A DNA stretch of 64,000 nucleotides from an uncultured Gammaproteobacteria bacterium (GCA_951812995.1 CATOTD010000002.1:379468-443467), one strand, 5' to 3'; shown: positions 49,327 to 59,357, counted from the stretch's first letter. Translations and numbers: made by a program. The notes: a model not told the origin generated them from the sequence alone.

Positions 49327-51003
49327 TGTGCAGATGACGGACATCTCTATGACTTGATGCCGATACCTTTCACCGAAGAGGCGGTGCATTACGTTGCAAA
49401 AAGAATTATGCGCACACAGGATATTATTGGTCAGCGCATGGCAATGGAAAATGCGTCTTATTATGCTGCGGTGGGGCAGGAGATGTCCGAAATAGAATTT
49501 ATTAATGCGGTATTGGATGAAGCGGATTGTCTGCTCCATATTGATATTAATAATATCTATGTGAACAGCATCAATCACTGCTATGAGGCAGAGGCCTTTC
49601 TCAAGGCACTACCAGGAGAACGCATTGCCTATGGGCATATTGCCGGGCACTACGTTGAAGCTGAAGATCTGCGCGTCGATACCCATGGCGCAGACGTTAT
49701 TGATCCAGTTTGGCAATTGCTTGATGTGGCCTATGCGCATTTTGGCGTGTTTCCGACTTTGCTGGAAAGAGATTTTAATATCCCACCATTACCGACCTTG
49801 TTGGAAGAAGTTGAAACCATTCAACAATATCAAGCAAGACACGAGAGCAACGATGTTGCCGTCAAACAACAGCAGCAAAACTGAAAGTTTTAAGGCCATT
49901 CAGAATGTATTCACTCAGTATTTGCGTGACCCGGAAAATAATCCTGCGCCGACAGGGGTTGAAGATCGTCGCATGGCGGTTTATCGCGAACTTGTCTATA
50001 ACAATATAGAAGGGTTTATAGCCAATAGTTTTCCAGTATTAAGAAAAATTACAGCCGATAAACAATGGCATGAAATGTTGCGTGATTATGTGCATCGTCA
50101 TAAGTCGCACACGCCATTGTTTCCAAAAATGCCGCAGGAATTTTTACAATATCTTGAACTAGAGCGTAATCAACATCCAGATGACTACCCCTTTCTTTTT
50201 GAGTTAGCGCATTACGAATGGATTGAAACAGCATTATCTCTTGATACGAGAGAAATTAAGGAACCTCTGATTAATGCCATAATATGCGATAATACCGCAA
50301 TGTTTTAAGTGGAGGGTCAAAAGATGCAACAAAAAAGCCTGGCAGTATCTGGATTCGAGAAATACCGCAAGAAGACACGCAAAGAGATATTTCTCGAAGA
50401 GATGAATCAGCTCATTCCCTGGCAAGCGCTGACTGCAGTAATTGAGCCTCATTACCCCAACCCCTGCTGGTCGCCGTCCGGTGGGCCTGGAACGCATGCT
50501 GAGAATTGACTTCCTGCAACACTGGTTTGCCTTATCTGATCCTGCCACAGAAGCGGCTTTATATGACACACCTGCCATGCGGTGTTTTGCCCAGATAGAC
50601 TTAGGTCAGGAACCCGTGCCAGATGCAAGCACCCGCTGTCAATGCCGTCATCTACTGGAGGAGAACAACCTCGGAGTTGCCCTGTTTGATGCTGTTGCCG
50701 TCTATCTGGAGGAAAACGGCATGAAAGTATCCAAAGGCACTATTGTTGATGCGACCATCATCAATGCGCCTACCGCCACCAAGAACAAAAGCAAAACCCG
50801 TGACCTTGATAGGCATCAGACCAAAAAAGGCAAGCAATGGTACTTTGGCATGAAGGCGCACATCGGTGTGGATAGCAAAACCAAACTGATACACTCGGTT
50901 GTTGCCACACCAGCCCATGTCCACGACTCACAGGTACTTGGAGACCTACTGCATGGAGAAGAGACCCGTCTTTGGGGAGATAATGCCTATGCGGGTCAGC
51001 AAT

Positions 51004-52389
51004 GAGTTATTGTCAAAAGTAGTGTCTGGCAAGTTAATCATGCGGTTGCCTTGTCGTTCTCAGTTACTTCGATTCCATCTTTAAGCTTCACGCCTCCAAT
51101 CACCTTGGCCAGGTGTCTGAAGCCTCGCAGTTTGCGCCAGGAATCTTCTGCGCATAATCCCATCTTGTAGATCATCGTCAGCATCGTTATTCGTGTGATA
51201 CAACCTTTAGCCTGGCGTGTTCTATGCCGGATTGTCGCAAAGCTCGACGGGGTGACATTCGTTGTCCTGATGTGGCTCCAGTGCTCTGCTGGAAAGTCAT
51301 AAAATGCCAGCAACGCATCACGGTCTTTCGATAAGCATGGCCACTGCCTTCGGATACTTCGCCCCAAAACGTTCCTCAAATGCATCAAATGCCTTCTCTG
51401 CATCAGTGCGCCCCTCTGCCATCCAAATGTCATGTAGCCCTTGTTTCGCTTTCTCCTGGACAGACTTCGGCAGATAGTTCAGTACATTACCGGTCTTATG
51501 CATCCAGCAGCGTTGTGCTGTTGTCTCAGGATAGACTTCTTCCAATGCTACCCAGAATCCCAGAGCACCGTCGCCAATCGCCAGCTTCGGTGGTTGGTTT
51601 AAACCTCGCTGTTTCAACGACAACAAGACTTCTCACCAGCTCTGCTTCGATTCCCTGACACCATCCTTAATTGCCAGGAAGTGCTTCTGACCGCGGCTGT
51701 TCACGCCAATGATGACCAGACAACACAATCAACCATCGTCACCTCGAAGACCACTGTAGATGCCATCAGCCCAGATATAGACCCATTCGTCAGTCACTGA
51801 ACGTGTACTCCAGGTTTTGTACTCTGATTCCCACTGACGTTTCAGGCGACCAACTGCATTGGCGGATAAGCCCTTGGCATCAGGCCCGACAATCACTTCC
51901 AGGGCGCTCTGCATCTGACCACTCGAAACACCCTGCAAATAAAGCCAGGGAATCGCCGCGTCCAGGGTCGCTGTACGCCGGATGTAAGGAGGCACTATTA
52001 ACGATTGGAAGCTCTCAGGCTCGCCTTCTCGGCTACGGATCTTTGGCACCGACACTGGTACTTTGCCAACACCGGTCAATACTTCTCGTTCTGGGTGATA
52101 GCCATTGCGCACAACACGCTGTCTGCCTTCACTCGTTTTCTGATTATCAAAACTTGCCATCAACTCGGCCAACTCCGCCTGAATCGCTTCTGTTATCAGC
52201 TGTTTGGCACCGCTACGTAGCAATTCAGTCAACGGGTCAATGCCCTCTGGTGTACCCAGATCAATCACAGTATCTTTTGTCATGTGTGGCGTGCTCCTCT
52301 TGTTACTTTCGATTGCTAGACAAAACCGATTCCAGCAAGGCACGCCGCATACTTCAAATTTATTCAGACACCAGATTCGGTTATAACTC
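51004..52389 (-). mobile_element. IS256-family insertion sequence (copy B, decayed) nested in the IS5-family element
   Basis: 1386 bases with the same terminal repeats as copy A (GAGTTATTGTC... and ...TTATAACTC) and a 9-base target duplication GTCAGCAAT (50995-51003 and 52390-52398). Clearly related to copy A but diverged throughout. Confidence 0.94.
51038..52284 (-). pseudogene. IS256-family transposase of copy B, broken
   Basis: Compared with copy A it has a one-base frameshift near 51335, TGA in place of Arg codons at two places (within SW-REVLL near 51635 and after GDDG near 51732), and the catalytic Glu region changed from VIESSF to VTPSSF. Start corresponds to MTKDTVIDLGTPEGIDPL. Confidence 0.9.
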
Positions 52390-53330
52390 GTCAGCAATCC
52401 GTACTCAAGGATAATGCCCCAAGGCAAAAGACTACACCCAGGTTAAAGGCTCACGTCACCGCAAACTGACCGAACAGGACAAGGCTAAAAACCGGCACAA
52501 ATCCAAAGTCCGTGCCAAGGTTGAGCATGTCTTTCATATCATGTAGCGACAATATGGATTTACCAAAGTCAGATTCAAAGGGCCAGGCAAGAATGCGAAC
52601 CACCTGTTTGCCCACTGTGCCCTGATTAATCTTATGCTATCAAAGAAACAATTATTACGGCTATCAGTGGCTTAGTACGCCTGGAATAGGGGCGATAGCT
52701 GAAAACCAGTAGGCCGGGACAAGAGAAATGAAAGAGCGTAATGAGCAAAACGTTCAATGCTCGCTACTATCGAGCACAGTGATGCCCACTTGCTTGAAAA
52801 TCCTTAATTAATCAGATGTTCCTTAATTTTGATAACGTTGACAAGATGGGCAATTTACTTGAAGGCGTTCCCGTCTTAAGTCCTCTGTCTATAGCCTTGT
52901 CATACGCATGGCCAGTGCATAAGATTAGTCCACAAAACATCCCCAAAGATAAGCTAGCACAGACCTACTTGCTAGTGTATCGGAGTAGAGATTATGTGGT
53001 AGGATTTATTGAATTAAACCCAGTCTCGGCAAAGTTGATTGCGGAATTAACAAGCAATATTGACAAGACTGGCAAGCAAATTCTTGATGTCATTGCAAAG
53101 CAGCTAGATCACCCTGATCCTGATATAGTTATAAAGGGTGGTCTGGAAATGATGCAAGATTTTAGAGCAAAAGATATTGTGTTAGGAACAAAATAGTCAA
53201 ATATATCCAATACATGCAACATAAAACGCCAGATTATTTTTAACATGAAAGAAAAATATTATGTGCGCTAATAACGGCGTTAATCGTTTCAGGGCTTGTC
53301 TATTCTAGTAATTTGTAATCTAATAGAAAA

Positions 53331-53387
53331 AAGCCTGAAGACGCAGAACATTTGGGGGAGGAGGGTATGATCTGCATCTCCAGGCTT
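53331..53387 (+). other. long hairpin enclosing a ribosome-binding site and small frame start
   Basis: AAGCCTGAAGACGCAGA (53331-) pairs with TCTGCATCTCCAGGCTT (-53387) with two internal mismatches. The loop contains GGGGGAGGAGGG and an ATG at 53367 that opens a 31-codon frame ending at 53462. This looks like a structured leader or small RNA, but its function is unknown. Confidence 0.4.
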
Positions 53388-53453
53388 AATATAAAGCTAA
53401 GGAGGAACATTGATTATTTCCGAAGCAGTGTAATGGGTAAGATTAGATTTTGT

Positions 53454-53469
53454 TGTGATTAACATCACA
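53454..53469. promoter_or_regulatory. CRP/Vfr-type binding site, orphan
   Basis: TGTGA-TTAACA-TCACA, an exact match to the CRP core consensus TGTGA-N6-TCACA, extended by one more pairing base each side (TTGTGAT...ATCACAA). No gene follows before IS remnants, so the regulated gene appears to be lost or displaced. Confidence 0.6.
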
Positions 53470-53656
53470 ATCTAGACTATCCAGGCAACATAGTATTGCT
53501 GATTTGTGAAGGGTGTCACGTTTTCATGTCTGCTCAGCTAAATTTTCTTGGCTGGTTTGCTATTAATATACTCTCATTCTGCTTTAATCATGCCCGTTTG
53601 CAACAAAGATTTGTATTCGTTCTTTATTATCTATTGCAAAGAGAGGGATTAAGGTT

Positions 53657-53700
53657 TGAGACCTTTGCACAAAAACCTTATTTGAAGATTATTCCGGCAA
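53657..53700 (+). repeat. end fragment of the GAGACCTTTGCAC repeat family
   Basis: GAGACCTTTGCAC (starting at 53654 by count of the TTTGAGACC context) followed by AAAAACCTTATTTGAAGAT matches, inverted, the right end of the 22.2-kb element (GAGACCTTTGCACAAAACACC...). Only one end is present; no partner end or 10-base array is seen here. Confidence 0.6.
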
Positions 53701-53764
53701 TGGTCCAACATTCAATCACGATATATGTCCGTTGTTACCGCTGATGCCTGCCCTTATCTCCTTT

Positions 53765-55132
53765 GGTAGTATCAATAATCTTTCGCACTTTCTGATTTGG
53801 CTTTCCCTTAAATCTGGTTGTTACGCGATCTGAAAGTCCTTTTCTTTATCCATCTCTTGGAGCAAATCCATGTTCAGATATTTCCGCGTTCCCCACTAGC
53901 TCCCCGCGATGTGTCTAAGCCTTGCCGCACAAAGCATCAACGCCGAGTTGCCATCCGGGAATGCACACACTACTCGTGTTCGCCGCCTGATTTCTCGAAT
54001 AATCCGCTCCAAAGGATTGTTAGTCCGAATGCGAATCCAGTGCTCTGCCAGAAACCGATAATACGTCAGGGTCTCTTCCATGCACTACCCAGCCAATCCG
54101 CTACACTCGATAACTTCATGTCCCTGAGTTTCTTCTCGACCTCCGTGGCCTTATGCCTGGCAGATTCCAGATATTCAGATGCATGGATAGCCTGCAACAT
54201 GCGAGAGACTTCTTTGACACGACCCGAGACACATGACTGAAGACGTTGCGGTAAAAGTGCACAATACAACGCTGCCAGCCAGCTTCAGGGTAGAAGTCAC
54301 CGATCGACTCCTTGCGCCCAAGACAGGCATCACTGAGCACCAACCTGATGCCCTTGAGACCGCGTGCCTGCAAATGACGCAGGCATCCTGACCATCCCAC
54401 CTTATCCTCCTTAGTACCTTCAACAATCCCTAGAATGCGGCGGTAGCCATCGTCCCCAACACCTATGGCGACTAGAACAGAAACGTTCTTCACTGCACCG
54501 CCCCAACTGCGTTTGAGCACAACACCGTCCAGGTATACATAAGGGAAATCACTCCCTATGGGGCGATTACGCCACTCTTCAATCTGCCCATAGATACGCT
54601 GGTTGAGCTTTGAAATAGTCCCTAAGCTGACACGGGTACCCCAGAGGGCTGCGGTAATGTCTTCTACACGTTGTACTGAAACACCTGCCAGATACATCTC
54701 GAGCAGTGCCTCTTCGACAGACGCTACACGGTGTCGATAGTGCTCTATGATCGCCATCTCAAAGGTCTGCTTGCGTAGCTTCGGCATCTTTAACTCAAGC
54801 TCTCCAGCCCTTGTGTGGCACTTCCTGGTGTAGCTACCAGACCGGTCGTCTTTGCGCGTCTCAGTGCGTTCGTATCGATCAGCACCCACCAGCGCATCAG
54901 CCTCAGCGTCCAGAATCTGGTTAAGGGTGTCTTCCACAGTCTTCAGTACCACTTTGTTGAGATGGCCCTGCAGTTCCTGTTCATCAATAGGGACTACGTT
55001 GTGCAAGTGCTTGCTTGTATCATCGCTCATGGCAACTCTTCTCCTGGTCAAATAAATGGTTATGTCACTTTTTATTTAACCAGATAAAGGAAAACCGCCT
55101 CTTCATATTTGCGAAAGATTATTGACACTACC
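53765..55132 (-). mobile_element. second type of IS256-family element, decayed
   Basis: 1368 bases bounded by GGTAGTATCAATAATCTTTC (53765-) and the inverted GAAAGATTATTGACACTACC (-55132). Flanking bases do not form a target duplication, and the right flank is the terminus of the other IS256 type, so the surroundings have been rearranged. Confidence 0.85.
53896..55030 (-). pseudogene. IS256-family transposase (second type), frameshifted
   Basis: Starts MSDDTSKHLHNVVPIDEQ. The first 290 residues are continuous and include YVYLDGVVLKRSWGG and LVLSDACLGRKESIGDFYPE. Two frameshifts follow (near 54210 and 54075); the C-terminal frame still shows WIRIRTNNPLERIIREIRRR with the catalytic Glu. Only distantly similar to copies A and B. 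Confidence 0.88.
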
Positions 55133-55442
55133 ACGACAAGGCAACCGCATGATCAAATTGTCAGACACTACTTTTGACAATAGCTCCATCAAGTTCAGTT
55201 TTATGGATGGCAAGTACCGCTGGGTGGATAATGTGTTTGTGGAGCGGTCATGGCGTAGCGTGAAATACGAAGCAGTCTATCTCAAAGCGTACGACACGGT
55301 AGCCCAAGCCCGGCAATCATTGCAGCGTTACTTTGTGTTTTACAATGAGCGTCGACGACACCAATCACTGAACAAGCAGACACCAAGTTCGGTATACTGC
55401 CAGTACGCAGACAAAGATGCCTGCATAATCGGAAAGGGGTTA
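55133..55442 (+). pseudogene. IS256 terminus joined to the 3' end of an IS3-family transposase gene
   Basis: 55133-55186 is the terminal 54 bases of the copy A/B type IS256 (ending ...GACAATAGCTC, inverted). Immediately after it a frame runs to 55442 with the C terminus of an IS3-family orfB: GKYRWVDNVFVERSWRSVKYE, then FYNERRRHQSLNKQTPSSVY. The catalytic Glu lies in NVFVERSWRS. The N-terminal two thirds are absent. Confidence 0.85.
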
Positions 55443-55534
55443 TAATCGTTGTCCAGATTTTGGGGAGCACTTCTTACAGTCAATTTATTTACCATCAATA
55501 ATAATGTGTATTCCAGCATTTAGTAATGATATAT

Positions 55535-56383
55535 TCATATTAAATTTAATTTATGAAATTTATTGTTTATGGTATTTCTAAAATTATTTACATTATGTGT
55601 TTTAATATAACATTCCTCTATTGCATTAGGCGGTAAAAAATCATCGGTTTCGCGATTAAAAACAATAAAATACGGTTTATTAAAATAATATGCCATATGT
55701 ACTAAAAAAGAATCTCCTCCAATATAAAAATCAACTTGTTGCATTATATTTTTTACATCATTTAATGTTGTATTTGTTACATACTTGTCAATTTTATTAA
55801 AGAAATTTTGATACTCTTTACTGTGATCAATAAGAATAATATTATATTTTGACTTCAAACTATCAATAATAGCAGATAAATTTTTATGAGTAATATTTTT
55901 ATAATGTTTCCTTGTAGCTGGATTTATTAATATCGTTTTAATATTATTATATCGTGGATAATCTGTGATTAAATCAATTTTAATATTGTATATACTTTCT
56001 ATTATTTTCTTTCTATTTATGTATATATCTTTATTTGATTGTGGATAAAAAGTATTTATTTTTAAGTTAAAAGTTAATACTTTAACTCTCCAATCTTTTG
56101 TTTCAAAAACTAAGTTATTAACATTATTTTTCAAATATTTGCGTAAATAAAAAATATCTTTAATTGCTTTAATAAAACCTTTCTTTTTTATATCATAAAA
56201 CGCTGGGATGTCGCTAAAAATTGTTGTTATTTCACTATTAAATTTAATTAAATCAGCAATATTTTTAGTATGCTGTGTTCCTAAAATATTCACTTCATTA
56301 GCAACTTTTGATATTAAAGATAATGTGATTAAATTATCGCCTAATCCTTTAAGTAATAGAAAATAAAACTGCTTTTTACGCAA
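55535..56383 (-). CDS. glycosyltransferase family 9 (ADP-heptosyltransferase-like) protein
   Basis: The 282-residue protein begins KGLGDNLITLSLISKVA, the family's nucleotide-binding opening, and ends with the sugar-donor motif IGGDSFLVHMAYYFNKPYF (usual form GGDSGxxHLA). Probably transfers a heptose or related sugar in LPS core or glycan synthesis. The gene is extremely AT-rich and full of AAA/AAT/ATA codons, unlike the rest of the window, which marks it as acquired. It stands alone between IS remnants. Confidence 0.8.
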   Translation of the reverse strand: MRKKQFYFLLLKGLGDNLITLSLISKVANEVNILGTQHTKNIADLIKFNSEITTIFSDIPAFYDIKKKGFIKAIKDIFYLRKYLKNNVNNLVFETKDWRVKVLTFNLKINTFYPQSNKDIYINRKKIIESIYNIKIDLITDYPRYNNIKTILINPATRKHYKNITHKNLSAIIDSLKSKYNIILIDHSKEYQNFFNKIDKYVTNTTLNDVKNIMQQVDFYIGGDSFLVHMAYYFNKPYFIVFNRETDDFLPPNAIEECYIKTHNVNNFRNTINNKFHKLNLI

Positions 56384-56786
56384 CGTCCCCTCTCCCTTAA
56401 TTACATAACTAAATGTACTACTGAATGATGCACGCTACCCATTCTCATCTTGACCAAATTTCTTATATTTAACAATAATTTAATCTTATGCGTACAAAAA
56501 TATAGCTAATATATAAGAATCGGCAACTATATTAAAGCAATTCTATATACTCTATATTTACTATATGCCCAATACCCATTTTTTACAAAAAAATCGACAG
56601 GATGTCAAGGCAATTCGTATCTACGGCGATAGTCTGCGGCTGGCTGTAAAAAGCACCCAAGAGACTGTTTCTGTAAGATTTCTTCAGTCACAGTAATTTG
56701 GAATAGCTCTGGGCTTACAACAATGTCCAGCCTAATATGGTAATTGGTGAGGTTACACTGGCCATGAAACTCAACTAGTCGTGGAA
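56384..56786. other. non-coding gap between the glycosyltransferase and the IS481 element
   Basis: The first 200 bases continue the AT-rich composition and hold only presumptive promoter sequence of the glycosyltransferase gene. The second half has normal composition. I see no gene, RNA or repeat. Confidence 0.4.
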
Positions 56787-57734
56787 CCTAAATAGGTTGT
56801 TCATGGCAATGTCTATCCGAGAGATGGGTGGTTGATTGTCTATACTGCCGTGAGGTCGATGCCGGTTGTAGTCATGAATCCACGGTAGTAGTGCTTTGGC
56901 CCTAAAGATGAGAAGTTTGATAACGCATCGCATATGCCCACTCTCTGAGCATAGTTTGTATGCATCGCTCGGCCTTGCCGTTGGTTCTGGGTGTGTAAGG
57001 CCGAGTAAACAGGTGGGCGATACCCATGGCCTTGAGTACGATGCTGAAGAACTTTGCTCAATACCCCGAGCCATAGTCGGTCATCACCTGCTCAATCTGT
57101 ATGCCCATTGATTCATAGTAGGCTTTCACGCTCTTGAAGAACGCGGTCACACGCTCTTTGCGTTCATCGGGCAGAATCTCAGCGTAACTGAGTCGGGAAT
57201 GAGCATCGATGCAGATGTGTATGTACTCCCAGCCAGCCCCTGCAGACGGCTTACCTTTGCAAAAACGCCTAAGTTTCTTGCTGTCCAGGTGCAACAGTGA
57301 ACCTGGATAAGACCGCTCATAGCGATTATTGGGTTTAGCGGGTGCAAGCGCGGAGCGTTTGTTTAGACCGAGTCGTCTGCGGTGCGAAGACATTGTGGCG
57401 GGGTCGAGCCGACATTCCTGGCAATCCGCTCCATGGTCCGGCGGTGCTTACGTAGCAAAGAGGTTTGGCGGACTTGCCTATTTGTCAGTGCTTTGGGATG
57501 GCGGTTGACTGGCCGAGAACTGCTATCTTCCAGGCCTGCCAGACCTTCCTTCTCAAATCGATTGTTCCACTTCAATACAGTGTGAGTCGACGTATGAAAC
57601 TCTTGCGCCACCCGGGTCGCTGAAAAACCAGGTTGTTGGGCTCGTCTGACCATACTCAGTCGACCTGCCGGTGTCAATAGGGTATGCTTGTGTACGTTCA
57701 TGCGGGTTTCTGTTGACCCTATTGGTCTGGTCAC
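56775..57734 (-). pseudogene. IS481-family transposase in three frames
   Basis: N-terminal helix-turn-helix part (57363-57734: FSATRVAQEFHTSTHTVLKW), middle part with the catalytic-core strand (57058-57393: GWEYIHICIDAHSRLSYAE, with QIEQVMTDYGSGY) and C-terminal part (56775-57074: PTARPSDAYKL, DYNRHRPHGSIDN) need two frameshift corrections, near 57380 and 57065. Confidence 0.88.
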
Positions 57735-57773
57735 TTATATAATCTCTCACATGGCTCGCATGAATAACCTATC
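56791..57773 (-). mobile_element. IS481-family insertion sequence, decayed
   Basis: 983 bases with ends AATAGGTTGTTCATG and, inverted, GATAGGTTATTCATG. A CCTA target duplication flanks it (56787-56790 and 57774-57777). Confidence 0.82.
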
Positions 57774-57774
57774 C

Positions 57775-58017
57775 CTAGATCATATCTAGGGATGCCGCCA
57801 ATGAAATAAAATCATATTGATTCGCGCAAATTCCTTCATCATCGCACAAAGTTGATTTAAAAATTTCCGCGGGGAAGTGGAATTGCTCATCTGCCATCCA
57901 AAAACATAGTGTGATAAACCATAATATTCCAGAAATAGCCCCAGAAAAGTTCGCTACCTTTCTAAACTTCCCGCCTTTCTCAGGATTCTGGTGCCTATTC
58001 GGCTCTGAACTACTCAC
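57775..58017 (-). CDS. possible small membrane protein
   Basis: An 80-codon frame with a polar N terminus and one hydrophobic helix (FSGAISGILWFITLCFWMA). The 3' end abuts the IS481 target site, so the C terminus may be truncated or altered. No family recognised. Confidence 0.35.
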   Translation of the reverse strand: MSSSEPNRHQNPEKGGKFRKVANFSGAISGILWFITLCFWMADEQFHFPAEIFKSTLCDDEGICANQYDFISLAASLDMI

Positions 58018-58205
58018 TGTAAATATTGGGGCCGCGTGTCGTTATTAAAGAAATATATCGGCTATTATCATGCCACTAAGAGCTTTTCTGTTGTTTACGT
58101 GAGTCAAGGGGATAGTGTCCAATATTGATTGTTGAGTTATGGATCTGTTACTATTAAACTACAAGGACAGGCAATCACTTAACATTTTCAAAAGAGGAAA
58201 ATACT

Positions 58206-59356
58206 ATGAATATAACTGATATCGTCGAATATCTCTGTTGCCCAGTGTCGGGAAGCTCTTTGCGATTGGTGGATATTGGACGCGGGCAGAGGGCTAATTT
58301 TGCCCCCGTGCCACGAAAGGGCAGTGACGTAAAGCCAATTGCGCTAGAGGCAACTGAGCAAGTGTTGATCGCTGAGGACGAATCCTTCATCTATCCAATA
58401 GTGGATGATATCCCTGTATTGTTGGCTCCTGAAAAACTCTTGCCGACTGATAGCGTTATCGATCATCCCGTTATCGATCTTCAGGATCCGATATATGCCG
58501 AGGCCTATGAAGAAATGATGTCCTACAATCCTCCTCAAGCTCCCTGTCCACGTGTTCCCATTATGGGGCACTGACGGGATACAAGGATATCGCTGCCATC
58601 GCGCCCACCTTTCCCGAACCAGCCATTTTGTGGGTTGATGCCCCGCATGAAACACTGGCACAACTTGAAGCCTATCAATATTTAGCACCCGTTGCTGGTA
58701 AAATCGCTTTGTAGCTCGGTGGTAGCGGATCACATGCAGTCAAGCTGTTACTAGCTGGTGCAAGGCATGCTTTTTTAGTCACCCCAATGCTGGCAGAAGC
58801 GCGATATGCACAGTGTCTTGCAACAGATTTTGGTGTCCGGGACAGATTCACTGCCGTTCTCGGTGTTGGAGAACAGATACCGTTTGATGTCGGTGTTATT
58901 GATCTTGCCTTCTCTTTTGGATGCTTTCATCATATGCGCTGGGAATACTTAGGTGCCGAACTTCATCGAATTCTTGCCAAGGATGGAAAGTTTGCAGGTA
59001 CTGACCCTTATAAAACACCCCTGCACACCATTGGAACGAAAATACTCGGCAAACAAGAACCACAATTCTATTGCCGCCCCATCACTCCGAAGCGACTGAT
59101 GAAAATGAAGAAGTGGTTCCCAGACATGATGGTCAGCCAGCAGGCCCCTTTGCTTCGTTACATAGTCCTGGGACTGGAGAAACTAAGTGCAGGGTATTTT
59201 AAGTTGCCTATGTCAACCATGATGACACTTGCGCGTATCGATAATTTTCTGGGACGATTTTTTCATCTACAGAACTACGGCGGTCTTGTAAACATCGCTG
59301 GCATACAGTCGGTATGCCCGAAAACAAAAACGAGGAAAAATTGGAGGAATGCTTGA
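58206..59356 (+). pseudogene. methyltransferase with N-terminal Trm112-like zinc domain, broken
   Basis: The N-terminal part (58206-58574) has a Trm112-like domain (VEYLCCPVSGSSL and FIYPIVDDIPVLL). A frameshift near 58560 is needed to continue into YKDIAAIAPTFPEPAIL, then an in-frame TAG (58712-58714) precedes the SAM motif LGGSGSHAVKLL. The rest (to 59356) reads as a class I methyltransferase (QIPFDVGVIDLAFSFGCFHH). Two lesions make function unlikely. Confidence 0.75.
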
Positions 59357-59357
59357 A

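Larger units (their letters stand above)
47633..49884 (+). pseudogene. hvfB: hvfB (DUF692 multinuclear non-haem iron enzyme) split by an IS256-family element
   Basis: The 5' part (47633-47944) and 3' part (49336-49884) join in frame, once the IS and one 9-base target copy are removed, to a 286-residue DUF692 protein. Joined sequence reads [15 protein letters not shown] across the site. Expected metal-ligand segments are all present: [32 protein letters not shown] and the Asp-His of DTHGADV. HvfB with HvfC modifies HvfA. As it stands the gene encodes only 104 HvfB residues before entering the IS. Its 3' end overlaps hvfC. Confidence 0.9.
50324..52675 (+). pseudogene. IS5-family transposase, broken
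   Basis: Start ATG 50324. A one-base frameshift near 50460 separates the N terminus (QQKSLAVSGFEKYRKKTRKE) from the main part (GRRPVGLERMLRIDFLQHWF). The catalytic-core segments IVDATIINAPTA and KAHIGVDSKTKLIHS are present. The frame is then cut at 51003 by the nested IS and resumes at 52399; a stop at 52544-52546 lies in the last part (VEHVFHIM then RQYGFTKVRFKG). Not functional. Confidence 0.88.
50260..52822 (+). mobile_element. IS5-family insertion sequence in hvfC, carrying a nested IS256-family element
   Basis: Ends GGAACCTCTGATTAAT (50260-) and the inverted ATTAATCAGATGTTCC (-52822). Target duplication TTAA at 50256-50259 and 52823-52826. Without the nested element and its duplication the IS is 1168 bases, right for the family. 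Confidence 0.92.
49853..53196 (+). pseudogene. hvfC: hvfC (DUF2063 partner protein) split by an IS5-family element
   Basis: The 5' part (49853-50259) and 3' part (52827-53196) join in frame to a 258-residue protein: N-terminal DUF2063 domain (FTQYLRDPENNP, MAVYRELVYNNIEGFIANSF, LFELAHYEWIETAL) and a C-terminal domain (SPLSIALSYAWPVHKISP). Joined sequence at the site is TREINFDNVDK. ATG 49853 lies inside the end of hvfB, the usual overlap. HvfC is thought to deliver the precursor to HvfB. The uninterrupted 5' frame stops within the IS at 50308. Confidence 0.9.
53197..53764. other. non-coding stretch downstream of hvfC
   Basis: No convincing gene in 568 bases. It holds a long hairpin, a 31-codon frame with a strong ribosome-binding site, a CRP-type palindrome and an end fragment of the GAGACCTTTGCAC repeat family, listed separately. 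A downstream target gene of these signals is not visible; IS remnants follow. Confidence 0.6.

Noticed and set aside
53496..53744. 82-codon plus-strand frame
   Set aside because: It crosses the GAGACCTTTGCAC repeat end, lacks a ribosome-binding site and resembles no protein family.
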